Positions 34,001 through 46,516 of a stretch of 64,000 nucleotides of DNA are shown piece by piece. The notes below the pieces were generated by a model, which was given only the letters and a program-made list of their open reading frames with translations, did not search any database and had not been told where the DNA came from. Source of the stretch: Rhizoclosmatium globosum (Eukaryota; Chytridiomycota; Chytridiomycetes; Chytridiales; Chytriomycetaceae); assembly GCA_002104985.1 (NCBI GenBank), contig MCGO01000010.1:434001-498000 (forward strand). The letters are read 5' to 3'. A program made the position numbers and the translations under genes. The number at the start of each line of letters is the position of its first letter. The stretch's first letter is position 1.

Positions 34001-37000
34001 TATTCAACAATATAATGAAAGCAAACAAGAGATCCGGAACTGCCACGCCGTCAGCAGAAGGCCAGAGTCCTCAAAAATCGACGTTCTTCACCGCAAGTCA
34101 TTACGAACACGTGAAACCAATGTTTTCCATTATATGGATGGCGATTCTTTCAGCAATTTCTGGACCACTTCAAGATTCCGATAGCACAGAGCTGATTCGC
34201 ATTGCCTTAGACGGCTTCAAGTATTCATCAAAGATTGTGTGCATGTTTGAAATGGAGGCAGAGAGAAAGTCTTTCCTTTCAACTTTGGCCAAATGCACAC
34301 ACCTCAATAACCTTTACGATTTGAAACCCAAGAACGTGGAAGCAATCACCTGCCTTCTCGATATTGCACTCACTTCAGGAAATCATATTGGCGAAAACTG
34401 GATGGACGTAGTTCTCGCTATAAGTCAGTTGGAGAAAATCGGACAATTGACCGCAGAACTAGCGAATCAAAAGTAAGTTTTAGCTCTTGGTATTACTTTG
34501 TCCTCAACTGCAAAATTATTAGGGGACCAATAGACCCAAGGGCAAGGCCCAATTCACCAAAGAAAGAAGTGCGACTTCTCAACGAAGAGGCCATTGCTGG
34601 AGCTCTTTGTCAGTCGATGACTCTCACAGTAGACAAAGTATTCGCATCCTCGGCAAAACTAAATGGAGGTGCGATTGTGGAGTTTGTCAAAGCAATGTGT
34701 ATTGTGTCGTGGGATGAAATCACAAATACGTCGGCAACTGCTGAACATCCGCGAATGTACTGCCTCCAGAGGCTCGTCGAAATTTCTTACTACAACATGA
34801 ATCGTATCAGAGTTGAATGGTCTAATTTATGGGCGATTCTTGGAGAACACTTCAACAAAGTCGGATGTCACAACAACACCCAAGTCTGTTTCTTTGCCAT
34901 CGATAAATTGAGGCAATTAGCGATGAAGTTTTTGGAACTTGAAGAGCTTCCAAACTTCAAGTTCCAAAAAGACTTTTTGAAGCCTTTTGAATTCATTTTG
35001 GCAAATAACCCCGATGTCAAAATCAAAGATATGGCGCTTGCTTGTCTTCAGCAAATGATTCAAGCAAAGGCTAAGTCGATGAAGTCCGGATGGAAGGCTA
35101 TGTTCGGCGCTTTCATCAGAGCGGCGAAAGAGCCACACGGTACAGTGATATTTTTGCTCATTTAAAACTAGTACTTATTTTAAAATAGAGCAAATATGAC
35201 CCTTGCGTTCGATATTGTAAAAAGTATCTTCAAGAATTACTTTGAAAACATTGTTGCAAACTTGGCTTTTCCTGACTTTGTCTCTTGTATCGTGATTTTC
35301 TGCCAAAATAAGAAGTACTCCAAAACAAGTTTGCAAGCGATTGAGCTGTTGAGACAATCATTCCCACGTATTCCAGAATTGGCAAAGGCCCCAGGAGGAA
35401 CAAAGATTCTTCAATCGACTGCAACACCCACAGAAAAAATCATGGCAGAAATGATTGCAGGAACTCCAGCAGCTTTATTGATTCTGAACGGACTGGAAAA
35501 GGCTTCACAAGGACTAGCGATTTCAACGTTGGCTCCAGTAACCCCGTCAATGGAAAATGTCAGCTCTACTGCCTCAATTGAGGATATATACTTCAAATTT
35601 TGGTTTCCTGTCTTTCACGCGTTGTACTTGGTCATTATGACTTGTGAGCTTGAAGTTAGAACCCGAGCGTTGAATCATTTGTTTGATGCTCTCAAAGTCC
35701 AAGGAGCTACATTCACCCGTGATTCATGGGAAATTGTTGCGAATGGTGTTCTTTTCCCAATATTTGATGATTTGAAAACTCAAAGCCTGAGAGTGGTGGA
35801 ATACGTCAGCAAGTTTGCCTCAAAAGAAGAGCGTGATATGTGGGTCAGCACAACCATGATTCAGGTGCTGAAGCAGTTTATTGATTGTTTGGGCAATACT
35901 TGAATGAGCTAATGTTCTGCGTTGACGGAATCTTTGATCTATTGATTGTTTGTATGACCCAAGGTATGTCCAGAGTTTCGAAAACATTCCCGTTAGATTC
36001 TTATCACTTTCTTATTCGACGCAGAAAACGAAACGTTGGCGCGCATCGGCTCAACCTGCCTTCAACAATTTATCGAAACAAATCTTCACAAAATGGATGA
36101 CAACCTCTGGGAGAAAGTATGCTCGATATTCATTCATTTATTCCGAGTTACACGCCCGATGCTTTGTTCTTCGATTATCGTGCTGAAATGCCCCAAGAGC
36201 CAACTGGAGTCGTTGCTCCCTCTGAAACCGACGAGGCTGACGTTGAGATTTCAGCTTCGCCAAACAATTGCAAATCGTTGACGAATCAAGTTCTTTTCTC
36301 CAACCCAATCTGCCGTACCCGACATCACAGGACGCCCTAAACCGTTGAAGAAAGATTTTCCTGGAATTATCACAAATGTGTTCTCACTTACTAGTTATCC
36401 AAACTCTACAGAAGTTCTTTCGTCTGGATCTGACTCTGTGTACAAGTCACTCTCATCAAAGCACGTGTTTGTTTTAATCGATTGCCTTGAACGAAGCTAC
36501 CAATTCGCCAAAGCATTCAACGAAGATATGGAGTTAAGAATGGCTCTGTACAGAATGGGCTTTATGAAAACACTTCCAAACTTGTTAAAGCAAGAAACAA
36601 GCAGTGTTTCAACGTACATTAGCATTTTGATCAAAATGTATTCAGATCCAAGTGAAGAGAGGAAAGGACCAGAGCAGATATCGAGAAGCGATTAATTCCG
36701 TAGCTTGGTGTATTTTCGTTATGTTATTATTAACAAAGACTTCAATTTAGACTAAGTTACAGTATCTGGTAACTACAACAGTTTGGACCCCGAATCCAAA
36801 AAACGCAACGTTGCTGCATGGCGACCAGTCGTTGTGACCATTCTGAATGCAATGATTGACTTTGACGACACTCAATTCAAAACTCATATTCCAATGTTTT
36901 AAATGACGTCTTGAATCTCTTACTGCAAGAGGTCAGCACCGATGTAAGACTTGTTATGCATTCTTTGCTCGTTAGAGCTGGTCTTGCATTCAATATTACG

Positions 37001-37102
37001 AAATCGGCGTCGCCTGTGGCTGTTACAGATGCCAAGGAAGGAACTCAAGTTGTATCTCGTGAAGGGGCACTTCAAGAATCTCGTTCGGAAGTTGCCCTAT
37101 AA
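31099..37102 (+). CDS. SEC7: SEC7/BIG-type ARF guanine nucleotide exchange factor, many frameshifts
   Basis: At least a dozen exons with the large ARF-GEF domain order. The DCB region starts [15 protein letters not shown], and the HUS region contains [20 protein letters not shown]. The Sec7 domain (about 33,200-33,900) contains [18 protein letters not shown], the glutamic finger in [26 protein letters not shown] and [19 protein letters not shown] regions include [55 protein letters not shown] and [12 protein letters not shown]. The enzyme loads GTP onto ARF at the trans-Golgi. The frame breaks near 33,120 (A5), 33,303, 33,372 (T5), 35,190, 35,890, 36,160, several times in 36,240-36,440, and 36,900. 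Most breaks are mended by one extra base. The first 2 kb is clean. Assembly deletions are the likeliest cause, though decay of one copy is possible. Confidence 0.9.
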
Positions 37103-37182
37103 TGAAGTTATTCCATTCAATAAACAGTGATAATGCATTTAACTTCCCTTGTTTGTTATTGTTCTTTTTCATAGTCACAAAA

Positions 37183-39583
37183 ATGGGAGACGGTGAGAGC
37201 CCAGCTATTCTCCCGCAATCGAGCCATCGAGTGCTAACGACAACCTGTACCATCCAGATCAGACATCCGAATGGGAAGGCAGTGGACCGTTGTTCAAGTG
37301 GTCGGTGTTATCATCAAGGCCCAACGCAGTGCCAATCTAAATAACCACCAATCCAGAATCCCGACGACTTTGCCGCCTGGGAACTGTTACTGCGCCAGTC
37401 CGAGGCACACGGCCAATCGAATGTGCGTCTGGCCTTCGACTCGTTCCTCGAAAAGTTCCCGCTCTGTTTCGGCTATTGGAAGAAGTACGCCGACTCAGAA
37501 CTGCGAAACGAAGGACCGGAAAAGGCTGAAGAGGTGGGTCTTTCTTGCGAGTGGCAACGCAGGCGCCCTAAGTGCCTTTGAATGTTTAGGTCTTTGAACG
37601 GGCTGTCGTTGCTATCCATAACTCTATCGACCTCTGGAACCATTACTGCCAATTCAAAATTGATAATTGTCGGATCCGGAAGCTGTGAGGGCGTGAGTTA
37701 CTTTGCTTCTTTGCTTTTCTGCTTTCCCTCCCTCCCATCTTCAGTGTACTCCAGTCTCTCCTAGAGCTATGCCATTCAGTGATATGCTGAAGATCTTATA
37801 TCTGGTTGAAAGGCAAGCTGCTTTTTATGGTTCTTTCAACGTGATCTTCGAGTTCGTTGGGACTAATAGTCATTGAAAGGCTTGCTTCTCCTCCACTTGA
37901 CTGAATCAATTCTTCCTGTATATGGTGTACCTACTCTCTTACTTCTTCTATTTTATTCTATTTATCGTGGTGTTGTAGCTAATTTATATCATATTCTTCT
38001 CATTCAGTGTTTTTGAACGTGCATCTCAAGGAGTTGGTTACGACTTCCTAAGCCACACATTCTGGGACAAGTACATTGATTACGAAGAAACCCGAAACAA
38101 AGACCCAGTGAAAGCCCTTGCGATTTTGGACCGTGTCATCCGAATCCCCCTCCACCAATACTCCCGATACTTTGAAAAGTTTGCAAAACTGTTGCCCACT
38201 GTTCGACCAACGGATGCTGTCAGTTCCGATGAATTGGAACGTCTCAGCGCAGATATTCGAGCTCCTACTTCATCCAAAGAATACGAAATCGAACTTCGTC
38301 AAAAGATTCTGGCACTCAAGACGGAAGTACACACCAAAACTCAGATTGCTGTACAGAAATTGTGGGCGTTCGAGGCTGAAATCAAGCGTCCGTATTTCCA
38401 TATTAAGCCAATGGATGATGCACAGCTTGCCAATTGGCGCAAATATTTGGACTTTTTGGAAGCTGCTGTGGATTCTGGAGAGGCGGAGTCATCAAGATTG
38501 TACGTGCTATATGAACGCTGTATGGTACCATGTGCTTTGTATGAAGAATTCTGGTTGAGATATGCAAGGTGTCTCACACGCGAGGAGATTTTGATGGGGC
38601 GCGAAATGTGTACTACAGGGCGGCAAACTTGTTTTTGGCTGCAGGGTGAGTCCAGTTATCCGAACCTGATTGTTTTACTCTTCGCTGATGTTATCCTCAG
38701 TCGCACTGAATTGCGTCTTGAATACGCTGCTTTCGAAGAAGAACAAGGGAAGATTCAAGAAGCTGGCGCGATTTTCACAAAGTTGATGGAGAGTGGTGAG
38801 TTTTTTGAATGTAATTCAACATTTCTAATTTGGAACAGTTCCTGGGCATATCGAGACTCTTTATAAATACGCCCACTTTATGCGACGCAACTATGGAATT
38901 GATAAAGCAGATGAATGCTTTGTCAGCGCAGTGAGTCTGGTAAATGATGACAAAGCAAAGGGCTTCCTGATTGCAAGTCGAGCCAAATTTATCTATGCAG
39001 TACGTATCACTCGAGAAACGGAAAAACTTATCTTTGCATTGTAGGCAAAAGGATCATTGAAGAAGCTCGACAAATTTACAGAGAGCATTTATCTACCGTG
39101 GGTCCTGAAAGCAAGTCCCTCCTTCTCCAGTACTTCCTTTTTGAGCTCAACCTTCCCGGCCCAACCACTTCTGTGGAACTCGAGGCACTTCGAAACGCAT
39201 GGGATGCTTTAAAATCCAGCACCGTCTTCACGGAATATGAGAAACTTATGCTTGGTAATCGGTACGCGGATTACTTGAATGAACGTGACACAGATGTGAT
39301 TGCATATCGCGCGTTGATTCAATTTTTACATCAAACATATCGCATGCCTACGTCTGAGGAAGCTGTGGCTCAAAACGGGAGCCGAAAGAGAGGGATTTCA
39401 GATGATGGAGATGATAAATGGCCAAGATGGCAAGATCCAGTGCTGGAGTAACTCCGATTATATCTGCGGCGTTCCTCAAGCCGGAAATGCTGGGTATGTG
39501 GATACACTCAACAGCCACAGATGCTTCAACAGCAACAAGGAATGCAACAGTGGGGAGGTTATGGAGGTTATGGCGGATACTAA
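37183..39583 (+). CDS. PRP39: PRP39, U1 snRNP-associated HAT-repeat protein, frameshifted
   Basis: A first exon of ten bases (ATG GGA GAC G) joins to DQTSEWEGSGPLFKWS and then to NPDDFAAWELLLRQSEAHG. HAT repeats follow: FLEKFPLCFGYWKKYADSEL, VFERAVVAIHNSIDLWNHYC, YDFLSHTFWDKYIDYEETRN, HQYSRYFEKFAKLLP, RTELRLEYAAFEEEQGKI, TLYKYAHFMRRNYGIDKADE and KSLLLQYFLFELNLPG. The protein helps U1 snRNP recognise 5' splice sites. The stretch about 37,690-38,005 between two repeats has at least two introns I could not fix. One missing G near 38,585 breaks a repeat (GDFDGARNVYYRAANLFLAA follows). Another break lies near 39,450. Downstream of it a Gln-rich, WGGYGGYGGY ending reaches a stop at 39,581, and I take that as the true C-terminus. 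Confidence 0.88.
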
Positions 39584-39734
39584 GCGAGCAGTGGAAGAGT
39601 AAAGAACAACTGTACTTCTATTTTTGTTTTTTCCTTGACATGAAGAGATTGAGATTGTGAGGAAGGAAAAGAAGGAGCTCACAGTAGTGGCGGCGGCAGT
39701 TGACTCACTTTATTCCAAAACAAACACACAGCAA

Positions 39735-40962
39735 ATGAGTCACCTCCGAACACTGTCGCGACTTGTGCCAACGCGGCTCTGTGTGTTTGATGCGATGCGG
39801 CACGAGCGACGGTTCCTTGACCACTTTGGCGCTTCGTTTGAGGCGTCGCTTCGGAGTCCCTTGGTTCATTCGACAACAGTTCCTCCAATTCAACAACAAC
39901 CAATTCAACAACCTCAACAACCTCAACAACCTCCAATCCCGTTTTCACTCAAACTTCTCGACGTCAAACTCGACGAACAAACCGTCGAACTCGCGCGTGG
40001 CTTCGACGCTGTTTCCATCTTTGTCAACGACGAAGCGAATCGTACATTCTCGATCGACTCGCAACTCTCGGCGTGAAACACGTGACTCTGCGATCGGCGG
40101 GTTTCAACCACGTCGATTTGGAGGCTGCGAAGGAACTCGGCCTTGTTGGTGCGTTCTAGTATACTCCTTCGAACGTGACTAATACCTACTCACTACTACA
40201 CACCAGTCTCGCGTGTCCCAGAATACAGTCCACATGCAATCGCTGAATTCGCATGTGCTCTTGCTCTAGCTGCAAACAGGCGTATCGTACCTGCCGCAAC
40301 GCGTGTCAAAACGGGAAACTTCAACCTCGCTGGACTCGTTGGTTTCGACTTTCACGGAAAGACTGTCGGTGTGATTGGAACTGGGAAAATTGGGCAATGC
40401 TTCATCAAGATCATGCTCGGTTTCGGTTGCAAAGTTTGTGTTATGATCCCTTTCCAAACAAGGAAGTGGCCAGTTGGGAAAACTGTGAATATGTGCCTTG
40501 GGGGACTTGTATGCTCGGAGTCGCGTGATTTCTCTGCATTGTCCTTTGACTCCGGAGACTGCGTACCTCATCAACTCTACTTCGCTTTCTCAAATGCAAG
40601 ATGGTACACTGCTCATAAACACATCAAGAGGCGGACTCATCAACACTATTGACCTGATTCGTGCCATCAAATCAAAAAAGATTGCTGCTGCTGCGTTGGA
40701 TGTCTATGAAAACGAAGCTGCATTGTTTTTCGAAGACCATTCCGAGCACGATTTCATGGAAGACAAGTACTTTTCGCGTCTCTTGTCTTTCAACAATGTC
40801 GTTGTGACCGGTCATATGGGTTTCTTGACTCAAGAAGCCCTCTCGCGTATTTGTGAAACAATGTACTTTAATGTGTACGGATTTAGTATGTTGGATCCAA
40901 ACGATGTGTCCAAAGAAGCCAAAGCTATTCGTGAAGAAATTGCAAGGAACCGTGTTGTTTGA
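39735..40962 (+). CDS. D-lactate dehydrogenase-type 2-hydroxyacid dehydrogenase, frameshifted
   Basis: The substrate-binding half has [21 protein letters not shown] and, in the next frame, [20 protein letters not shown]. The NAD half has [20 protein letters not shown] (GxGxxG), [38 protein letters not shown] (the Arg) and [18 protein letters not shown] (the His). The RSAGF and HMGF forms and the FFEDHS loop belong to the fermentative D-lactate dehydrogenase branch (bacterial LdhA type), which makes D-lactate from pyruvate. One intron follows KELGLV near 40,146. Breaks near 40,035, 40,438 and 40,498 are each mended by one base. A Gln/Pro-rich insert ([19 protein letters not shown]) splits the N-terminal domain, unusual for the family. 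[15 protein letters not shown] at the start is basic and could be a mitochondrial presequence. Confidence 0.87.
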
Positions 40963-41091
40963 GTTTCTTGTTTCCTGTGAGCACAGTGATGTGAAGAATG
41001 TACATTTGTGCATGCATTGAATGATGTGATGATTGAAATATTGATATTGTAAATGCAGTTGTTTATTATAGAATTTATACAAATAGTTACT

Positions 41092-43269
41092 TTATGCTGA
41101 TGTAGCCGCGAATGGCTTCCTCTCCCGAATACCTTCAACACATTCTCCTGCTTCACTTCCAACATCGCTACCCGAAATGATACCTGAATCCAACGAAACC
41201 ACCGACATGGAGGAATCAAACAATTCCGGCTTGCCACTAGTCGTCACCTCCAACGCCATGGAAGATTCACCAGCTTGAATTCCGGAGCTCTGTGATTTAC
41301 CAGACAACAGTTCCATTCCACGTTCCATCAATCGAATTGGAATGACTGATGGATTCGAGCGGTACAAAATACAGATTCGGAGCGCGTCACATGGTGCAAT
41401 GATGTTTTGAGGAATTGGGTAAGCGTTGAAATCAATACAAGCAGTCTTGTCGTCCAAAACGGATTGGAGCATACGGTTCATTTGGTAGTGGGTGCAGTAG
41501 CCAAGAGAAAGGTGGAGGTCAATACGGCCTGGTCGGATGAGAGCTGGATCAAGCACTTCAGGGTGGTTTGAAGTCATGATGATGATAACATCCTCGGCAA
41601 GCATGTGTCCGTCAAGACAGTTCAAGAGCATACTGAGAGTGAATCCGGAAAAGAGAGAACCTTTGGTGAGTTTCAAGTCGCCAAAGTCCATTTTAGATGG
41701 CAAAGAAGGACCAATCATAGGTCCCATGGACTTGAAACCGCCAAAGTCGCTCAACATATCTTCCTCTTCGGTTTGCATAAGATCCTCCTTGAGCAAGTCT
41801 TCCAAAGACTTGGTCTTTTTGGCGGGAGACTTCTTTTCACCATCTTCACCCTTCTCCTCTTCCTTGTCTTCATCTTCCAAAAGCTTCTTCTCAGCTTCCT
41901 CACGCTTCTTGCGCTTGATTTCCAACTCCTTTTCCTTGTATGCACGCATTTTGTCAACCTTCTTCAATGCAAATCGACGTTCACGAGTGTGGACTTCGGC
42001 AGACTGAGCATCAATGTCCTCAAACACAATAATACTGCCTTTAGAGACGGAGGAGAATGCAGATTGGAGCTCATTGTCAGACTTGATATCCGCCAAGTTG
42101 ATGTAGTAAAGATCACGGTTGTAAGTAGCAGAAATGGCGTTAATGAGAGAAGTCTTTCCCGTTCCAGGCTTTCCAGAAAACAAGTACCCACGACGGTATG
42201 GAAGTCCCATTCGCTTGTAAAAGTGCTTATCGTTGGCAAATGTTTCCAAGTCACGAAGGAGAAGGGTTTCCTGAGTTTCATCAAGAGCAACAGAGGCGAG
42301 TCCACGTTCGGAACGGATGGTTTGAGTCCAGCACCAGTAAGAGCAGTCGGCAGGTCTTTCGTAACGAGATCTTCTCTTCTTGCGTGCTTGATCGCGGGCG
42401 TAGATTTTGGTGATTTCGTTCAGAGTTGCCTGCATATCTGACAAAGAAGCAACTTCTCCATCGATGCGACGAATCAAGATTGGAGGCTCGCGATTGATGA
42501 GTGGGTCGATTTGGATTTTGTTCTTTCCATCACCATCGTTAAGTTTGTTTTGGTTGGCTTGGTTACCGCTGTCGTCGAACTGAACAATGTATTTTCCCTT
42601 GTTGAAATCGATTTCCTGTGATAGTGTTAGTTTGTGTTGGTTGGTTACATGCAATTAAGAAGAACGTACCAATTCACGGTCGCCAATTGGGAGGATGTTG
42701 AAGTCAGGAATGCTGATTGTCACTTGGAGCTCGTCATCCTCCTCTTCATCAGATGAAGAATCGCCATCATTTTCAGGAATAAATGGAATCATACGGAAAT
42801 GACCCTTAGTCTGCTCCTTAGAACGCTGAGTAATAATCCATGCCAAAGCCTTCCAGTGAGGATTTTCCTGCGCTTCGTTCCATCTGTCCATCATGTGGAA
42901 CTCCACCTTGACACACAAGTTGATGTCCGAGTTGACTTCGGAATCGTCATCAATGATTTTACGAATTGTGGAACCAAGCAGTCCAATGAAGGCCATCAAA
43001 AGAGTGACCAGTGACGAGGAAATGAACATATCAACGACCATGTTTCCAGTGTCCAAACTGATCATGGATGGGAGGAAAGCCATCAAACAACCTTGCATCT
43101 GAGCACCCGTAATCATATCTTTAGACGAATACACACATCAGCAACTATTTCACTTATAAAACAAGAGTTACGTACCAACAACAGGCCGCAAAGAGCCATT
43201 GTTTTCGCCATCCAAGGATTCCCGCATTCCACGCTTGAAGCTGCGCCATGCCTCCAAGACCCGAGTCAT
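41092..43269 (-). CDS. BCS1-like AAA ATPase with charged insertion
   Basis: Three exons in phase (43269-43176, 43118-42670, 42615-41092), about 688 residues. One membrane segment (MVVDMFISSSLVTLLMAFIG) lies near residue 55. A BCS1-N-type region follows, with an acidic loop (DGDSSSDEEEDDE). The AAA core has YLFSGKPGTGKTSLINAIS (Walker A), GSIIVFEDIDAQ (Walker B), FTLSMLLNCLDGHMLAED and IIMTSNHPEVLDPALIRPGR (sensor 1 and Arg finger). Mitochondrial Bcs1 moves the folded Rieske protein across the inner membrane; many fungi also carry paralogues of unknown substrate. Between Walker B and the LLNCLDG block sits an extra run of about 110 residues, rich in Lys and Glu, then Met/Gly-rich. That suggests a paralogue rather than the respiratory chaperone. 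A convincing presequence is not seen. Confidence 0.85.
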
Positions 43270-43637
43270 TGTTGGGGAGTAGAGAACGGACATTGAACTC
43301 GAGTTAAATTGCAGATGTATTTTCGATGAAAGGTTTGGCTGTCGGCATTCGAGTATTTATGTGAAAAAAAGTTGGTGACTTCCCCACAACAAAACACATC
43401 CACAACCAAGTTTTGATGGAGCATAGTCCGCCTCCAACTTGTCCACAAATTGTGTCTTTCCAAATCGCAAATTGGATGGAACACTAGGAAGTGACAAACT
43501 TGATTATTTGGATAAGAGAAGAGGATGACTTGGAATGACCCAACAGCTTATCATTGAGATCATTTGTGAGAGGCGGAACAAATCAGGAACAATTCAAGAA
43601 AAAAAAAGAAATTCAGAAACATATTGCCTGAGTCATC
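43270..43637. promoter_or_regulatory. Divergent promoter region between BCS1-like and fumarate reductase genes
   Basis: 368 bases separate opposite start codons. An A-rich patch (attcaagaaaaaaaaagaaa) precedes the fumarate reductase start at about 43,595. I see no named motif. Confidence 0.45.
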
Positions 43638-45345
43638 ATGATATCGTCTGCATCGCTTTCCTCTCGCTCGACTGTCATTGTTGGCGGCGGCCTTGCTGGG
43701 CTCTCTGCCGCAATCGAAGCTGCCAGATGTGGAGCTGCGGTCACTGTTCTTGATAAGGAGGTTCGATTGGGTGGGAATTCCGCCAAAGCGTCGTCAGGTA
43801 TTTGACAGTACCCTTCAACCTTCTTTAATGATATCCAACTTAAACACACATCAATAAAGGAATGAACGCTGCACCTACTCAAGCTCAACGAAACCTTTCG
43901 ATTGCTGATTCCCTAGAATTATTCCAACAGGACACACTTGCAGCCGGAAAACACAAAAACGACCCAAAACTTGTTCAAATTCTTGCTACACAAGCTGCAG
44001 ATGCTCTTGCGTTCATTGAGTCGTTCGGAGTCACGTTGGATCAAGTCTCGCAGTGCGGTGGGCATTCAGTACGTGATTACGTTCGCCATTCCAACACTGA
44101 GTCAATGGCTTACCATATTCTTAGGCTCCACGTACACACAGAGAAACTGAAGTGGATGGGAAACCAAAAGCGGTTGGGTGGGACATCATGAAAGCTCTCC
44201 AAACGTACATTGCAACACTCGCACCATCGACAAGCACATCTGACTCTTCTTACGCAACTGCAAACCAAGTTCCAAATACAATCAAAGTTATCACAGATGC
44301 AAGAGTTACAGAACTTCTTGGAGACCGCGGAATTCGCGTTACCGGGCTACAGTTTGATCACGCCTCTAAGTGTCACCTGATGCACGCTGACTCTGTTATT
44401 TTGGCGACGGGAGGATATGCAGCGGATACAAACGCGTTGATTCAGCAGTATGCACCTCGATATGCGAAATTAGCAACCACGAATGGGCCTTGGGCCACGG
44501 GTGATGGTGTTAAATTGGGGATGGAGTTTGGAGCCAAAGCACAAGATCTGGGGCAGGTTCAGATTCATCCTACTGGCTTTGTGGATCCTAAGGATGTTGG
44601 AGCCGCAGTCAAGATTTTAGGTGAGTCATTAGATTGAAAAGCGATTCTTTGATACTGAATGTTGTCTAAATATTATGTAGCTCCAGAATCGCTTCGTGCC
44701 TATGGCGCACTCTTGATTGACACGCAAACGTCTTCACGATTTGTGAATGAGCTCTCCACTCGTGACGCTGTTTCTACCGCAATGCTCAACCTCTCGTCGT
44801 CGAACAAGAAATCTGATTCTGGCACTCTTGAAACGCCACCACCTATTCTTATGCTCATGAATAGATTCGTTGTTGAGTCGTATGGTGAAGCCGCGATAGG
44901 ATTCTACGTGAAACGCGGGCTCGTTCAAAAGTTTGAGTCTTTGAAGAAAGTAGCCGAAGCGTATTTGCTGGATGCATTGAAGCTTGAGAGGGAGGTTGTC
45001 AGTGTTGAAGTTCCAGATAGATTTGGAAAGTCCCATATTCCAGTTCATTTTACAGGCGATGAAGTCATCTGTGAGTAATTTCTTTGATATTAAAGATATG
45101 ACTGCTTAAACGTCTGGCGGGGATTAGATGTTGCGTTGGTTACACCCGTGAGACATTATACTATGGGTGGATTGAGAATCTCCGCAGAAGCGCAAGCCAT
45201 GACGGAGGCTCACGAACCGATTGCAAACTTGTTTGTGTGTGGAGAAGCTGCTAGTGGTTTGGATGGTTGGAACCGACTTGCAGGGAATTCATTGTTAGGA
45301 AGCGTTGTATTTGGACGCATTGCAGGCAGATCGAGCTGTCATTAA
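43638..45345 (+). CDS. Soluble fumarate reductase (FRD1/OSM1 type flavoprotein)
   Basis: Five exons in phase (43638-43797, 43860-44068, 44125-44620, 44681-45070, 45128-45345), about 490 residues, as in yeast Frd1/Osm1. FAD binding is seen in VIVGGGLAGLSAAIEAAR near residue 13, and GGNSAKASSGMNAAPTQ is the second flavin contact. GGHSAPRTHRETEVDGKP spans the second intron and holds active-site residues. ILATGGYA, GAKAQDLGQVQIHPTGFVDP and TPVRHYTMGGLRI (Arg and His) follow, and the last block is EAASGLDGWNRLAGNSLLG. The enzyme reduces fumarate to succinate with reduced flavin, reoxidising FADH2 when oxygen is short; in yeast it also helps the ER oxidise proteins. No clear signal peptide, so probably cytosolic or mitochondrial. 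All five exons are in frame. Confidence 0.95.
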
Positions 45346-45436
45346 GATATCATTAAAAATAACATTGTTTTAATTGACTTTATGAAATTAAAAGTTACTT
45401 TCGAAAAGCAGAGAAACTTTTTCTCAAACACAACAA

Positions 45437-46498
45437 ATGGCAACAACAATTGGAGACGGACGTGGGCCCCAGGTTGACATCAAAGAAGTGAACCCAACAG
45501 CGCGGACTCTTCGGTTTCAGCTCTGGAACTGCGACTTAGCCATGGCCAATTCGCTGCGCAGGATTATGATTGCTGAAGTACCGACAATGGCGATTGATCT
45601 GGTGGACATTGAGAACAACAGCGTATGTGTTAAGCGTGTTGTGTTTGGGGGTGGTTGAGAGGCTGTTTGAGCTGATGGTTAAACGCAGTCGGTCCTTGTT
45701 GACGAGATGATTTCGCACCGACTTGGTCTCATTCCGCTCATGTCAAACAACATTAACCAGATTACTTACACCCGAGACTGTAACTGTGCAGAGTAAGTTG
45801 CTGTTTCTGGTGTTTGTGGTCTTTCAAATGAAACCTCTGCACTCTCGTCTCCTTTGCCAACGACCTCAATCACCTCAATCACCTCAACCAACTTCAAACT
45901 CAATTCTCAAATCAGATACTGCGAAAACTGCGCTGTCGTCCTCACTTTGAATGTCCGATGTGAATCTGATGAGAACCGTGACGTGACGGCGCGAGACCTC
46001 GTCTCATCGAATTCAAAGGTGACGCCATACTTTTCTAGTGATGATGATTCGGGTGTCGTTATTGTGCGGCTGCGGAAAGGCCAGGAAGTTCGTATGCGGT
46101 GCATCGCAAAGAAAGGTGCGTTCTGAACATTTAACTTTTACTCTATAAGCTGCCTTATTTATTATTTTAATCTGGCAGGAACCGCGAAAGAACACGCAAA
46201 GTGGTCCCCAATTGCAGCAATTGCCTTCGAATACGACCCTCACAACAAACTGCGCCACACTACGTACTGGGTTGAAACAGATGCAAAAAAAGAGTGGCCG
46301 TTGGGTCCAAATGGCGCGGAAGAGGCTGAGCCAAACCCAGACGAACCATTCGACTACAATGCCAAACCTGAGCGCTTCTACTTTAACGTTGAGAGCACGG
46401 GTGTGATGGATGCCAGAGAAATTGTTGAAAAGGGATTGATGTTGTTGCACGCCAAGGTTGTTCATATGGTGTCGTGTTTGCAAAAGCTTAAGTGGTAA
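45437..46498 (+). CDS. RPB3: RNA polymerase II subunit RPB3
   Basis: Four exons in phase (45437-45622, 45689-45792, 45916-46115, 46179-46498), about 269 residues. The alpha-like dimerisation motif is [33 protein letters not shown] follows it, then the zinc site CNCAEYCENC (C-x-C-x3-C-x2-C) across the second intron, then [15 protein letters not shown] and [23 protein letters not shown]3 pairs with RPB11 to nucleate Pol II assembly. The zinc site and the absence of RPC40 (AC40) features separate it from the Pol I/III paralogue. The stop codon is only 18 bases before the ALKBH6 start. Confidence 0.96.
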
Positions 46499-46516
46499 GG
46501 ATATCAAAATAAAAGA

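Noticed and set aside
41605..42441. 278-codon open frame on the plus strand
   Set aside because: It is the antisense of the AAA core of the BCS1-like gene, whose frame carries clear Walker motifs. The plus-strand frame has no recognisable domain.
43862..44191. Frameshift in the fumarate reductase gene near 44,069-44,124
   Set aside because: A GTACGT...TTCTTAG intron removes the out-of-frame stretch and restores the active-site block, so no break is needed.
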